Shown in pieces: positions 19,049-28,868 of a stretch of DNA of 64,000 bases (position 1 is the stretch's first letter; the number at the start of each line of letters is the position of its first letter). The DNA is taken from the NCBI GenBank assembly GCA_944388045.1, contig CALXHG010000002.1, positions 64,905 through 128,904 on the forward strand. The letters run 5' to 3'. A model generated the notes under the pieces. It was not told the DNA's origin. It did not search any database and saw only the letters and a program-made list of their open reading frames with translations. This DNA is from an uncultured Clostridia bacterium. GTDB taxonomy: Bacteria > Bacillota > Clostridia > TANB77 > CAG-508. The translations under genes and the position numbers were made by a program.

Positions 19049-19085
19049 AGAACTTTAGATTTAAAACCTAAAGTTCTATTTTATT
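19049..19085 (+). terminator. Terminator after xerD
   Basis: Stem AGAACTTTAG / CTAAAGTTCT followed by ATTTTATT. Confidence 0.75.
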
Positions 19086-19103
19086 CCAAACCATTATCCT
19101 AGA

Positions 19104-19195
19104 GTTCCAGTTCAGTAAGAAATTCTAAATTTCCTCCAATCGTATTCAAAATTTATTTATTATTAATATATCAAAATTTCTTACTGAACTGGAAC
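19104..19195. repeat. Palindromic MITE-like element, copy 2
   Basis: In the 19041-19352 gap. A 92-base block has perfect 21-base inverted ends (GTTCCAGTTCAGTAAGAAATT). Its interior TTCAAAATTTATTTATTATTAATATATCA matches the interior of copies 1 and 3. Confidence 0.75.
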
Positions 19196-19241
19196 CATCT
19201 AGAAACGAATTGCACAATTTTTCTTTAAAACCCCTTGACAG

Positions 19242-19268
19242 TTGACAATAATAATTATAAAATATAAT
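19242..19268 (+). promoter_or_regulatory. Possible rny promoter
   Basis: TTGACA at 19242-19247 and TATAAT at 19263-19268, with a short 15-base spacer. A second TTGACA at 19235-19240 could pair with TATAAA at 19256-19261, also 15 bases apart. They lie 85 bases before rny. Confidence 0.4.
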
Positions 19269-19352
19269 AGGTTGAAAAAATATATAAAAATATAAGAAGA
19301 AACATATATATATATTTATTCGAACATTGAAAATTAAATAAGGAAGAGGTGT

Positions 19353-20900
19353 ATGATTATGGAAAATTTAATCATTGTAGCCGCTGTCTTAATCTCATTA
19401 GTAATAGGAATACTAGTTGGAATTTTTATCAGAAAAAAAATTGCAGAATCAAAAATTAGTGGAGCAGAAGAAGAAGCAAAAAGACTAGTAGATTTAGCAA
19501 AAATAGAAGCAGATAACTTAAAAAAAGAAGAAATTATTAAAGCTAAAGAAGAAATTATGAATGCTAGAAATGAACTAGACAAGGAGATTAAAGAAAGAAG
19601 AGGCGAAATTCAAAAACAAGAAAGTAGAATTATTCAAAAAGAAGAAAATCTTGAAAAACGTTCTGACCATTTTGAGCAAAAAGAAAAAGAATTAGAACGA
19701 GAAGAACAAAGTTTGAATGATAGGAAAAAAGATATTGAAAATCTATATGCCGAACAAATGAAAGTTCTTCAAGACATTGCAAAACTAACTGAGGAAGAAG
19801 CAAAAAAGCAATTGCTAAAAAGTGTAGAACAAGATTTAACCGCAGAAAAAGCAACATTGGTAAAAGACTATACACAAAAAGCTAAAGACGAAGCAATTAA
19901 GAACGGAAAAGAAATTATTAGTTATGCAATTCAAAAATGTGCTGCAGACCATTCTGCAGAAACAACAGTATCAATGGTTCCACTTCCATCAGATGATGTA
20001 AAAGGTAGAATTATTGGTAGAGAGGGTAGAAATATAAGAGCATTAGAAACATTAACTGGTATAGACTTAATCATAGACGATACACCAGAAGCTGTTATAT
20101 TATCAGGTTTTGATCCATTAAGAAGAGAAGTTGCAAGAATTGCACTAGAAAAATTGATTGATGATGGAAGAATTCATCCAGCAAAAATCGAAGAAATGGT
20201 AGAAAAAGCAAAACAAGAATTAGCAGAAACAATACAATCTGAAGGTGAAAGAGCTGCAATGGAAAGTGGAGTAATTGGTTTAAATCCAGAACTTATTAAA
20301 TTAATTGGAAAATTAAAATATAGAACAAGTTATGGACAAAATGTTTTAAATCATTCTATTGAAGTATCAAACCTTGCCAGAATAATTGCAGATGAGCTAG
20401 GACTTGATGCAAAACTTGCACGTAGAGCAGGATTATTACATGATATAGGAAAAGCTCTAGACCATGATATGGAAGGTACACATGTAGAAATAGGTGTAGA
20501 AGTTCTAAAGAAATTTAAAGAAAATCCACTTGTTATAAATGCAGTAGAAGCACATCATGGAGATGTTGAACCACAAACTTTAGAAGCAGTAATTGTACAA
20601 GCAGCAGATGCTATATCTGCTTCTAGACCAGGAGCAAGAAGAGAAACATTAGAAGCATACATAAAGAGATTAGAAAACTTAGAAAATATTGCAGATTCAT
20701 TTGATGGAGTTGAAAAATCATTTGCAATACAAGCTGGTAGGGAAGTAAGAATTATAGTAAAACCAGAAAAAATCTCAGATGACCAAATGACATTACTTGC
20801 AAGAGATGTTTCTAAAAGAATTGAAGAAGAAATGGATTATCCAGGTCAAATAAAAGTAAATGTTATAAGAGAAACTAGAGTTGTAGATTATGCAAAATAA
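19353..20900 (+). CDS. rny: Ribonuclease Y
   Basis: RNase Y is the membrane-anchored endoribonuclease that starts mRNA decay in many Firmicutes. The order of domains is clear: an N-terminal membrane helix (about 3-25), a long charged coiled coil to about residue 200, a KH domain ([19 protein letters not shown]), and an HD domain with [12 protein letters not shown] near residue 361. A family-typical C-terminus ([20 protein letters not shown]) ends the protein. The length is 515 residues. ATG 19353 and ATG 19359 are both possible with AGGAAGAGG. Confidence 0.97.
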   Translation: MIMENLIIVAAVLISLVIGILVGIFIRKKIAESKISGAEEEAKRLVDLAKIEADNLKKEEIIKAKEEIMNARNELDKEIKERRGEIQKQESRIIQKEENLEKRSDHFEQKEKELEREEQSLNDRKKDIENLYAEQMKVLQDIAKLTEEEAKKQLLKSVEQDLTAEKATLVKDYTQKAKDEAIKNGKEIISYAIQKCAADHSAETTVSMVPLPSDDVKGRIIGREGRNIRALETLTGIDLIIDDTPEAVILSGFDPLRREVARIALEKLIDDGRIHPAKIEEMVEKAKQELAETIQSEGERAAMESGVIGLNPELIKLIGKLKYRTSYGQNVLNHSIEVSNLARIIADELGLDAKLARRAGLLHDIGKALDHDMEGTHVEIGVEVLKKFKENPLVINAVEAHHGDVEPQTLEAVIVQAADAISASRPGARRETLEAYIKRLENLENIADSFDGVEKSFAIQAGREVRIIVKPEKISDDQMTLLARDVSKRIEEEMDYPGQIKVNVIRETRVVDYAK

Positions 20901-20931
20901 AATTTAAATTTCCTAAAAAAATTCGTAAAAA

Positions 20932-20979
20932 TAAAACTTCTTATTAAACTAGAATTTAGTTTAATAGGGAGTTTTTTAT
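20932..20979 (+). terminator. Terminator after rny
   Basis: Stem AAAACTTCTTATTAAACT / AGTTTAATAGGGAGTTTT with small internal mismatches, then a T run. Confidence 0.75.
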
Positions 20980-21018
20980 ATATTTTAAACTAAAATTCTA
21001 AATTAATTATGATAATCA

Positions 21019-21075
21019 CAGTTCAGCAAGAAATTTTGATATATTAATAATTGCATAAATTTTTCGACTCAATAC
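21019..21075. repeat. MITE-like element, copy 3 (one arm)
   Basis: CAGTTCAGCAAGAAATTTTGATATATTAATAA matches the reverse complement of the right half of the element at 19104-19195 with few changes. The second arm is missing or diverged. Confidence 0.6.
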
Positions 21076-21090
21076 AGAAATAATTGTAAC

Positions 21091-21120
21091 TTGACAATAT
21101 AACTAAAACAATGATAAAAT
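21091..21120 (+). promoter_or_regulatory. Promoter for the 21148 gene
   Basis: TTGACA at 21091-21096 and TAAAAT at 21115-21120 (18-base spacer), 28 bases before the start codon. Confidence 0.6.
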
Positions 21121-21147
21121 ACGTTTATAATTAAAAGGGAGGTACAC

Positions 21148-21969
21148 ATGGCATCAAAACATGTAGAAAAAATAAAGGCATTATATAAAGAAAACAAAAA
21201 ATCGAGCCTTATTTGGTATTTAGTATTACGAACATTTGTAATATTAACAATGGTATTAAGTTTTTTTAGAGGAGATTATTCAAGTGTTTTTCTATGTATA
21301 TTAACACTAATATTATTTTTAATACCATTTTGGATAAATAACAAATTAAATATAGATATTCCAAATGTTTTAGAAATTATAATATTTTTATTTATATTTT
21401 CTGCAGAAATACTTGGAGAAATAAATAATTTCTATGCACACATTCCTAACTGGGACACAATTTTACATACATTAAATGGTTTTTTATGTGCTGCAATAGG
21501 ATTTTCTATGATAGACATTTTAAATAATTCTGATAGATTTCATATAAATTTATCACCAATATTTGTAGCATTAGTTGCATTTTGTTTTTCGATGACAATA
21601 GGAGTTTTATGGGAGTTTTTTGAATTTGGAGCAGATCAATTAGTAAAAACAGATATGCAAAAAGATAGAATTATTCAAACAATTTCAACAGTTACACTAG
21701 AGCCAGAGGGAAAAAATGACCCTGTTGTTATAGATAACATAGATAAAACAATTATAGAAAGTAGCAAGAATGGAGAAAAGGTAGAAACAATAATTGAAGG
21801 CGGATATTTAGATATCGGAATTATAGATACAATGAAAGATTTGTTTGTAAATTTCATTGGTGCAGTAGTATTTTCAATTTTAGGATATTTCTATATTCAT
21901 AATAGAGATAAATATAAATTTGCAGAAAACTTTATACCTAGAAAAAAGAAAAAATTTCAAAAATCATAA
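21148..21969 (+). CDS. Polytopic membrane protein, DUF2238/YjdF-like
   Basis: A 273-residue protein with about six or seven membrane helices. The motif IPNWDTILHTLNGFL followed by GVLWEFFEFGADQL resembles the membrane proteins grouped with YjdF (DUF2238), whose role is unknown. A soluble loop of about 70 residues between the last helices (EPEGKNDPVV to YLDIGIIDTMKD) is longer than in the simple family form. AAGGGAGG precedes the ATG. The PBP gene follows 47 bases later, so both may be co-transcribed. Confidence 0.75.
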   Translation: MASKHVEKIKALYKENKKSSLIWYLVLRTFVILTMVLSFFRGDYSSVFLCILTLILFLIPFWINNKLNIDIPNVLEIIIFLFIFSAEILGEINNFYAHIPNWDTILHTLNGFLCAAIGFSMIDILNNSDRFHINLSPIFVALVAFCFSMTIGVLWEFFEFGADQLVKTDMQKDRIIQTISTVTLEPEGKNDPVVIDNIDKTIIESSKNGEKVETIIEGGYLDIGIIDTMKDLFVNFIGAVVFSILGYFYIHNRDKYKFAENFIPRKKKKFQKS

Positions 21970-22016
21970 TATATTATAAACATATAAAATGTCTAAATAG
22001 GAGGAAAGGAGTAAAA

Positions 22017-24044
22017 ATGAGCAAAAAAGTAATAATTACAATAATAATTATATTAATACTTGTATTAGGAATTGCGGGTGGAGTTACAGCATATTTTTTA
22101 TTAAATCAAGTAAAAGAAAATCCAGGAGATATATGGCAACAATATATTTCATTAATTACAGAGCAGAAATATGAAGAAATGTATAATATGATAACAGATT
22201 CTTCTAAACAGCAAATAACTCAAGAAGATTTTATAACAAGAAATAAAAATATCTATGAGGGAATAGATATGGCAAACTTAAATGTACAAATTTCTAATGT
22301 TGTAGAACAAGAGGATAAAAAAACTGTTAAAATTTATTATACAGAAACAATGGAAACTAGTGCAGGAAATATTGATTTTGATAATTCTGTAAGTTTAGTA
22401 TTAAATGAAGAAAAACACTACAAAATAGAATGGAGTCATAGTTTAATTTTTCCTCAATTAGGTAGCACAGATAAAGTTAGAGTAAAAACAATAAAAGCTG
22501 AAAGAGGAGAGATTTATGATAAAAATGGTGTATTACTTGCAGGTGAAGGAACAATATCATCTATAGGAATTGTTCCTGGAAAACTTGGCGAAAATAGAGA
22601 TGAAGCAATTCAGCAAATTTCAGAAATATTAGGAATTAGTGTGGAATCAATAAATAAATCACTTTCCGCTTCTTGGGTTAAAGATGACACTTTTGTTCCT
22701 ATTAAAGATGTAGAAAAAGATGAAACAGAATTAAAAGAAAGAATTTTACAAGTTCCTGGAATAAAAATAAATAGTAAATCTTCAAGAGTATATCCATTAG
22801 GAGAAGCTGGTGCACATTTAATTGGATATGTTCAAACAGTTACAGCAGAGGATTTAGAAAATAACAAAGGTAAAGGTTATACTAGTACAAGTTTAATTGG
22901 AAAAGCAGGATTAGAAAAACAATATGAAGATAGATTAAGAGGAACAAATGGTCTAGAAATTTATATAGAAGATGAAGAAGGAAACAGAAAAGCTGATATT
23001 GCAAAAATAGAAGTCCAAAATGGAGAAAAAATTACTTTAACAATAGATTCTACTATTCAAACGAAATTATATGAAGAATTAAAAAATGATGCAGGATTTT
23101 TTGTTGTAATGGAACCAAAAACAGGAGCATTACTTGCATTAGTAAGTACACCATCATATAATCCGAATAAATTTGTTTTAGGAATGTCAACAGATGAATG
23201 GAATGAGATTAATAATAATCCAATGAAACCAATGTATGTTAGATATGAACAAAGATATATTCCAGGTTCAACATTTAAACCTATTACTGGTGCAATTGGA
23301 CTTACAACAAATTCATTAAGTGTTGATGATACATTTTCTTATAGTGGTTTAAGTTGGAAGAAAGATGGTTGGGGAGAATATGATATAACAACATTAACAG
23401 CATATAATGGACCTAAAAATTTAAGAAATGCTTTAATACATTCTGATAATATCTATTTTGCCCAAGCAGTATTACAAATAGGTAAAACTAATTTTACAAA
23501 TTGTTTAGATAAAATATTATTTAATCAAGATTTAAATCTTGAAATTTCAACAGCAAAATCTCAATATTCTAATTCTGATGATATTGCTAATGAAAAAGTA
23601 TTGGCAGACAGTGGATATGGTCAAGGAGAATTATTAGTAAACCCTATACATATGGCATCAATATATTCTGCTTTTGCTAATGATGGAAATATGGTTAAAC
23701 CTTATATTGAAGTTAAAGATGTTCAAAAAACAGAATATTTAGTTGAAAATGCTTTTCCTTCAGAAGCGGCAAATATTATTAAAGATGATTTAATACAAGT
23801 AGTCGAAGATGTAGAAGGAACTGCTCATGATATGAAAGTTTCTGGCAGAACTATTGCTGGAAAAACTGGTACAGCAGAATTAAAAGGCTCAAAAGATGCA
23901 GAAGCAGATGTTTTAAGTTGGTTTGATTGCTTTACTGCAGATTCTAATGGTAATCAATTACTTGTAATAAGTATGGTTGAAAATGGTAGAGATTTAGGTG
24001 GAAGCCATTATCTAATTCCAAAAATTAAGACATTATTTCAATAA
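22017..24044 (+). CDS. Class B penicillin-binding protein, MecA-type
   Basis: A 675-residue transpeptidase that crosslinks peptidoglycan outside the cell. It has an N-terminal anchor (about 5-28), an NTF2-like MecA-N domain (WQQYISLITEQKYEEMY) and a PBP dimerisation domain (AERGEIYDKNGVLLA, PLGEAGAHLIGYVQ). In the transpeptidase domain the active-site SxxK is STFK near residue 418, SDN near 476 and KTG near 615. This architecture resembles PBP2a/PBP3 of low-affinity type, but beta-lactam resistance cannot be inferred from it. AGGAGG precedes the ATG. Confidence 0.95.
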   Translation: MSKKVIITIIIILILVLGIAGGVTAYFLLNQVKENPGDIWQQYISLITEQKYEEMYNMITDSSKQQITQEDFITRNKNIYEGIDMANLNVQISNVVEQEDKKTVKIYYTETMETSAGNIDFDNSVSLVLNEEKHYKIEWSHSLIFPQLGSTDKVRVKTIKAERGEIYDKNGVLLAGEGTISSIGIVPGKLGENRDEAIQQISEILGISVESINKSLSASWVKDDTFVPIKDVEKDETELKERILQVPGIKINSKSSRVYPLGEAGAHLIGYVQTVTAEDLENNKGKGYTSTSLIGKAGLEKQYEDRLRGTNGLEIYIEDEEGNRKADIAKIEVQNGEKITLTIDSTIQTKLYEELKNDAGFFVVMEPKTGALLALVSTPSYNPNKFVLGMSTDEWNEINNNPMKPMYVRYEQRYIPGSTFKPITGAIGLTTNSLSVDDTFSYSGLSWKKDGWGEYDITTLTAYNGPKNLRNALIHSDNIYFAQAVLQIGKTNFTNCLDKILFNQDLNLEISTAKSQYSNSDDIANEKVLADSGYGQGELLVNPIHMASIYSAFANDGNMVKPYIEVKDVQKTEYLVENAFPSEAANIIKDDLIQVVEDVEGTAHDMKVSGRTIAGKTGTAELKGSKDAEADVLSWFDCFTADSNGNQLLVISMVENGRDLGGSHYLIPKIKTLFQ

Positions 24045-24058
24045 CATTATTGGGAAAA

Positions 24059-24347
24059 AAAGTGCCGGTTCTCTTATTATTGGGGTCGGTCCTTTTTGGT
24101 GCTAGGTTGCTATTGGGGTCGGTCCCAAATTAAACCAATATATAAAGTATTTTTTATACCTTGTGTGTCGCAACCTACAAAAGAATTTTAATATGTAGGT
24201 TGCTCCAAATCGCATTCGCTCCGCTCATTTGGTCGCTTACGCGGTATTGCAAAATACTTTATATATTGGTTTAATTTGGGACCGACCCCAGGCAAAAAAG
24301 GGACCGACCCCAATAGCAACCCAGCACCAAAAAGGACCGACCCCAAT
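24059..24347. repeat. Large composite palindrome with GGTCGGTCC modules
   Basis: Fills most of the 24045-24462 gap. The outer arms (ATTGGGGTCGGTCCTTTTTG at about 24077, and its complement ending at 24347) enclose a second GGGGTCGGTCCC pair, then AAATTAAACCAATATATAAA and its complement. The centre holds an inner stem GCAACCTAC / GTAGGTTGC. The right half has one extra GGGACCGACCCC copy. AGTGCCGGTTCTCT at 24060 belongs to a second dispersed motif. No open frame is credible. Confidence 0.75.
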
Positions 24348-24462
24348 CTAAAAGTTTTGAAATAAAATATTTATAAAATCTATACTTTTTTTTTAAATGT
24401 GATATAATGATATTGTCCTTTTGTTGGATTCCTGTAAGAGCAACTGCACATAGGAGGGAAGA

Positions 24463-24795
24463 ATGGATATTAATTTAGTAGAATGGCATCCGTACACAGA
24501 GGAAAACTGGGCTGATGAAATCGAGTACATTGAATGGCATAGTGCACAAGATGGCAATTTTGCAAAAGTAGATATTTATATGATTGCAAGAACAATCATT
24601 CTTGTTTATGCAAGATTGCTAGCATGTGAATGTAATATGCCTATTGATGAAGCCATTGATATGGTTCACAATAGAAATTTTAAGAATTTCGAAGATAAGT
24701 TGTATGAGATTTTTGAACCTATTCCTTGGGGAGAGGGAATTAGCTATTCTGGCTTGAAAAAGATACTCTCGAGTATCTATGTTCCAAAACTCTAA
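24463..24795 (+). CDS. Orphan 110-aa protein, unknown
   Basis: I do not recognise this acidic protein. It is rich in Trp and Asp/Glu near the start (EWHPYTEENWADEIEYIEWH) and has a hydrophobic helix IARTIILVYARLLACE, which looks like a buried amphipathic helix more than a membrane anchor. G and C content is higher than in neighbours. The leader from TATAAT (24403) through TTGTCCTTTTGTTGG and GAGCAACTGCACATAGGAGG shares words with leaders at 36022-36060 and 35594-35617. A strong terminator follows. The combination suggests a self-contained acquired gene. Confidence 0.75.
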   Translation: MDINLVEWHPYTEENWADEIEYIEWHSAQDGNFAKVDIYMIARTIILVYARLLACECNMPIDEAIDMVHNRNFKNFEDKLYEIFEPIPWGEGISYSGLKKILSSIYVPKL

Positions 24796-24834
24796 ATTAG
24801 TAATCTATGAAAGGAAATGATAATTTTCTAAAAC

Positions 24835-24880
24835 AAACCAGGTGTGTATTTCCATAAAAAGAAGTACATGCCTGGTTTTA
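24835..24880 (+). terminator. Terminator of the 110-aa gene
   Basis: Stem AAACCAGGTGTGTATTTC paired imperfectly with GAAGTACATGCCTGGTTT, followed by T-rich sequence. Confidence 0.8.
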
Positions 24881-24977
24881 TATAATTTTATTATTCTACT
24901 AAAAGATTTTACAAAATAAGATAGATCATAAGTGTAATTAACATTTAGAGTCTATTTAAATTTATAAAATAAGATAA

Positions 24978-26516
24978 TTATTCCCATTCAATTGTTGCAG
25001 GTGGTTTAGAAGTAATATCATAAACTACTCTATTAACATGTTTAACTTCATTTACAATCCTGCTAGAAACCTTTTCTAAAACCTCATAAGGAATTTTGCT
25101 CCAAACACCTGTCATAAAATCTGTAGTTTCAACAGCTCTTAGAGCAACAGTATAATCATAAGTTCTTTCATCACCCATAACACCAACAGATTTTAAATTA
25201 GTCAATACTGCAAAATATTGATTAATATTTCTATGTAAATTTGCATTAGCAATTTCTTCTCTAAAAATGCTATCAGCATCTTTTAAGATATTAAGTTTGT
25301 CTTCTGTAATATCTCCAATAATTCTAATAGCTAAACCTGGACCAGGGAATGGTTGTCTATAAACTAATTTTTCTGGTATACCAAGTTCTAAGCCAGTTTT
25401 TCTAACTTCATCTTTAAATAAGCTTCTAAGAGGTTCTACAATTTCTTTAAAATCAACATGTTCTGGTAGACCACCAACATTATGATGACTTTTAATTACT
25501 GCACTTTTACCAAGACCACTTTCTATAACATCTGGATAGATAGTACCTTGAACAAGAAAATCAATAGTGCCTAATTTTTTTGCTTCTTCTTCAAAAACTC
25601 TAATAAATTCTTCTCCAATAATTTTTCTCTTTTTCTCAGGGTCTGTAACTCCTGCAAGTTTTTCTAAAAATCTATCTTTAGCATTTACTCTAACAAAATT
25701 CAAATCATAATATTTTGTAAAGATTTCTTCAACTTCATCACCTTCTTTTTTTCTAAGTAATCCATGGTCAACGAAAATACAAGTTAAATTTTTGCCAATA
25801 GCTTTACTTAAAAGAACAGCAGCAACAGATGAATCTACACCACCAGATAAAGCACATAATGCTTTTTTATCTCCAATTTTTTCTTTTAATGATTTAATAG
25901 AATCTTCTACAAAAGAAGACATAACCCAATCACCAGAGCATTTACAAACATTGTATAAAAAGTTTTTTATAACTTGTATTCCATTTTTTGAATTATTAAC
26001 TTCTGGATGGAATTGTATACCATATAATTTTCTTTCAGAATTTTCCATTCCAGCAATTGGGCAAACTGGTGTATCTGCAATTTTTTTGAAGCCATCAGGA
26101 ACTTTTTCTACATAATCTGTATGACTCATTAAAAATATATTTGTATTATCAAATCCTTGAAATAGAGGAGAGGTATTATCTAAATTAACATTTGTTTCTC
26201 CATATTCTCTGGTATTTGCTGATGTAACTTTTCCTCCTAATGTGTGTGCCATTAATTGCATTCCATAACAAATTCCTAAAACAGGAATTCCCAAATTAAA
26301 TATTTCTTCAGAACATTTTGGAGAATCTTCTCCGTAAACACTTGCAGGTCCTCCTGTAAAAATAATTCCTTTTGGATTTTTTTCTTTAATTTTTTCTATA
26401 GATATATTGTATGGTACAACTTCTGAATAAACATTGCATTCTCTAACTCTACGTGCAATTAATTGATTATATTGTCCACCAAAATCTAAAATTAAGATTA
26501 ATTCTTTTGATTTCAT
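24978..26516 (-). CDS. guaA: GMP synthase (glutamine-hydrolysing)
   Basis: GuaA converts XMP to GMP with ATP and glutamine. The class I glutamine amidotransferase domain has [14 protein letters not shown], nucleophile Cys83 in [12 protein letters not shown] and the FHPEV His/Glu motif. The ATP-pyrophosphatase domain has the P-loop [12 protein letters not shown]. The C-terminal dimerisation domain ends with the family-typical [11 protein letters not shown]. The length of 512 residues is normal. AAGGAGGATAT precedes the ATG. It lies 45 bases behind the ART-like gene on the same strand; a weak TAAAAT box in the gap could give it independent expression. No purine riboswitch was seen. Confidence 0.98.
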   Translation of the reverse strand: MKSKELILILDFGGQYNQLIARRVRECNVYSEVVPYNISIEKIKEKNPKGIIFTGGPASVYGEDSPKCSEEIFNLGIPVLGICYGMQLMAHTLGGKVTSANTREYGETNVNLDNTSPLFQGFDNTNIFLMSHTDYVEKVPDGFKKIADTPVCPIAGMENSERKLYGIQFHPEVNNSKNGIQVIKNFLYNVCKCSGDWVMSSFVEDSIKSLKEKIGDKKALCALSGGVDSSVAAVLLSKAIGKNLTCIFVDHGLLRKKEGDEVEEIFTKYYDLNFVRVNAKDRFLEKLAGVTDPEKKRKIIGEEFIRVFEEEAKKLGTIDFLVQGTIYPDVIESGLGKSAVIKSHHNVGGLPEHVDFKEIVEPLRSLFKDEVRKTGLELGIPEKLVYRQPFPGPGLAIRIIGDITEDKLNILKDADSIFREEIANANLHRNINQYFAVLTNLKSVGVMGDERTYDYTVALRAVETTDFMTGVWSKIPYEVLEKVSSRIVNEVKHVNRVVYDITSKPPATIEWE

Positions 26517-26561
26517 ATATCCTCCTTAAAAATAATTATTAAATCATTTTATCATATTAAA

Positions 26562-28532
26562 CTATAACTGTAAAGTATCTTCCGTATTTTCTCGTGACTG
26601 TATATTTTCTCTAAATTGAGTATATCTAGCAATTGATTTTAATCTATCTTTAAACAAAGAAAATGCATCATTTTGTGATTGAACATATTCTGCTCTAAAA
26701 TTATTAGATGATTTAACACTTGATAGTTGATTTTTCATATTAGAGTTTTCAGTTCTTAATAAATCAATTTGAGCTTTGGTTTTTCCTAAAAATCTTGGTA
26801 AATTTTTTTGAACTGCAGGTAAACCAGATTTTTGATTAGAATTTTTCATCATCTTTTTATTTGCAATACTTTTTATATATTCTAGAGTGAATTCACCTTG
26901 CTTTTCATCTGAAAAAGATGAAGATATAGTTTTATATAAATCCTGCATTTCTTTTGTAAATTCACCATTTAATTCTGTTTCAGCACAAATATACATATCT
27001 GCTAATAAGTCTCTTATATGAACTTTGTCTTGCGATTTAGGGGGATTTTGAGCTAATTGAATCTTTAAATCAAGATTTGTTAATTGTTCATTTTTTAAAG
27101 TTTCTTTTCCAAATAACTTACCCAAAAAACCTATTTTCTTATTTTGTAAAATTTGTTTTTCTTGAGAATACTTATTTATTTTGGCTGTTTGCAAAACTTG
27201 TTGCACTTTATTATATAATTTTCCCTTAAACTCATCATCTAATTGTTGTATATACAATTTTGGTATATCATTAAGACCTCTTGAAACTTCTGCACCATAA
27301 CTTATTCCATCTAAAATTGGTTTTAAATCTTTAGAAATTTTTTGTGCATCTTCTAAACTAGTATCTTGATTTAAGTTAGAAGATTGAATTTTTTCAGAAA
27401 CAGTTTGAATATTCTGTCTTATTTGTTGTACTAATTGTTCTGCAGAAACATCTCTATTGAAATTCATAGAAATACCAAATTGACTTGCAAATTGAGATAT
27501 TTTATTTTGACATCTAATTAAAGCTGAATATGTAGATGTTACATTATTTTGTAAAAGTTCTGAATTTCTTGTATTTTGTTTGAAACTAGAAGTAGCTTCA
27601 GAAATAAATTTTTTTCTTGTTTCATCTTCTTTTTTCAATTTTTTATCTTCATCAACCATTTTCAAAGCTTCATCAATTTCTAATTCTTTTTGCCTACATA
27701 ATCCTCTTAGTAATAGTTGTAATTTATCTTTAAAATCAGTTGTTGAAGTTTTTAAGGTATCATATTTTTCCTGATTTTCTTGTATAATTTTCATAATATC
27801 ATTTTGTTCTTTTTTATTTCCTTCAAATTGATAATACGTCCTTTTTAATGAAAAAAGTTTATTATCAAGAATTAGAAAATCATTCATGTCTTTAAGGTTC
27901 TGAGAAAATTTATCAATAATTTCTTGTTGTAAAGAATTTAATTGTTCTGTATCTATATCTTTAAAAGAATTATCTTTTTCTATTTCAACTCTATATTTAC
28001 TAAAGCTATATTTATCATAAGATTGATTTCTATATACAATGTTTGCTTTGCAAAATGGAGATAATATAATTTCATGTTCTTTTTTATAATTTTCACTAAC
28101 ATAATTTGAAGTATCTAAAAAAGGTACATTGTCAGCAATACCAAAAAAGATTAAAGCTCCATCACCATATTCTGTAAAAGTTTTTGCAACATTTTCATCT
28201 GTTGATGTTGATAAAAACTGTGTTGTTGTTTTTCCATCAAATTCATTTAATCTTTTGTTACTTGTACCTCTAACCAAATATGGATTTGCTGTTTTTCCTC
28301 TTGACTCTTTATACATTGCAGAATAGATATTAACAAAATCTTCAATATTTCTTTTTAAATCTTCTGTAGTTTCTGGTAATAGCCATCCGTGATTTTTTAA
28401 ATTTTCATAATTTTCAGGAGTAAAATTACCTAAAAGATTAATTCCTGTATGGGTATGACCTAAATACCCTTTAACAGATTTTACTTCCTCTTGTGATACG
28501 TTTACTATATCATAGGCTTGATTTAAATCCAT
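26562..28532 (-). CDS. ADP-ribosyltransferase-like protein with coiled coil
   Basis: A 656-residue protein. Residues about 80-160 show the ordered triad of the R-S-E class of mono-ADP-ribosyltransferases: Arg88 in LVRGT, STS at 108-110 in QFLSTSTDENVAKTF, and Glu152-x-Glu154 in KKEHEIILSPF. The spacing is typical for the ART fold of arginine-modifying toxins. From about residue 190 to the end the protein is highly charged and mostly helical, with long coiled-coil stretches. There is no signal peptide or membrane helix, so it probably acts in the cytoplasm or is delivered by another system. It has its own promoter (28572-28600). The enzyme call is inference from motifs; the target is unknown. 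Confidence 0.7.
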   Translation of the reverse strand: MDLNQAYDIVNVSQEEVKSVKGYLGHTHTGINLLGNFTPENYENLKNHGWLLPETTEDLKRNIEDFVNIYSAMYKESRGKTANPYLVRGTSNKRLNEFDGKTTTQFLSTSTDENVAKTFTEYGDGALIFFGIADNVPFLDTSNYVSENYKKEHEIILSPFCKANIVYRNQSYDKYSFSKYRVEIEKDNSFKDIDTEQLNSLQQEIIDKFSQNLKDMNDFLILDNKLFSLKRTYYQFEGNKKEQNDIMKIIQENQEKYDTLKTSTTDFKDKLQLLLRGLCRQKELEIDEALKMVDEDKKLKKEDETRKKFISEATSSFKQNTRNSELLQNNVTSTYSALIRCQNKISQFASQFGISMNFNRDVSAEQLVQQIRQNIQTVSEKIQSSNLNQDTSLEDAQKISKDLKPILDGISYGAEVSRGLNDIPKLYIQQLDDEFKGKLYNKVQQVLQTAKINKYSQEKQILQNKKIGFLGKLFGKETLKNEQLTNLDLKIQLAQNPPKSQDKVHIRDLLADMYICAETELNGEFTKEMQDLYKTISSSFSDEKQGEFTLEYIKSIANKKMMKNSNQKSGLPAVQKNLPRFLGKTKAQIDLLRTENSNMKNQLSSVKSSNNFRAEYVQSQNDAFSLFKDRLKSIARYTQFRENIQSRENTEDTLQL

Positions 28533-28571
28533 TTTATAATCCTTTCTTTTGTAGTAATTATAATCAATCTT

Positions 28572-28600
28572 ATTTTATATAAATAAAATTAAAAAGTCAA
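28572..28600 (-). promoter_or_regulatory. Promoter of the ART-like gene
   Basis: On the minus strand, TTGACT (28595-28600), 17 bases, TAAAAT (28572-28577), about 40 bases upstream of the start at 28532. Confidence 0.6.
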
Positions 28601-28635
28601 TATATTGTTTTTTATAAAAATTTTTCCTTTTGGTC

Positions 28636-28757
28636 ATTGGGGTCGGTCCCTTTTGTGATAATATTTATTAAAAGTAAAACAGAAAATTTTGTACCGGTTC
28701 TCTTTTTTCCTTTTTTGACAATGGTTGTCAAAATCTCCGTCCTCATTGACAACTTTT
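28636..28757. repeat. Cluster of three palindromic repeat motifs
   Basis: The 28533-28868 gap holds ATTGGGGTCGGTCCC (28636-28650), GTACCGGTTCTCT (28691-28703) and TTGACAATGGTTGTCAAAAT with CTCCGTCC (28715-28742). Each motif recurs elsewhere in the window. Such clustering is REP-like. Nothing coding is seen here. Confidence 0.65.
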
Positions 28758-28868
28758 GTTAAAAAAATTTAAATTTATGCAACTTTTTATTAAGTTAAAT
28801 TATCTAATTAGTATAAGATGTTTATATCAAAATTTAATTTCTTAATAATGCTGAAAGGAATATAAAAA

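Noticed and set aside
22017..24044. Beta-lactam resistance gene mecA
   Set aside because: It shares the PBP2a architecture, but such class B PBPs are normal chromosomal genes in Clostridia; resistance cannot be read from this.
26517..26561. Purine riboswitch before guaA
   Set aside because: The gap is only 45 bases and lacks the conserved aptamer loops.
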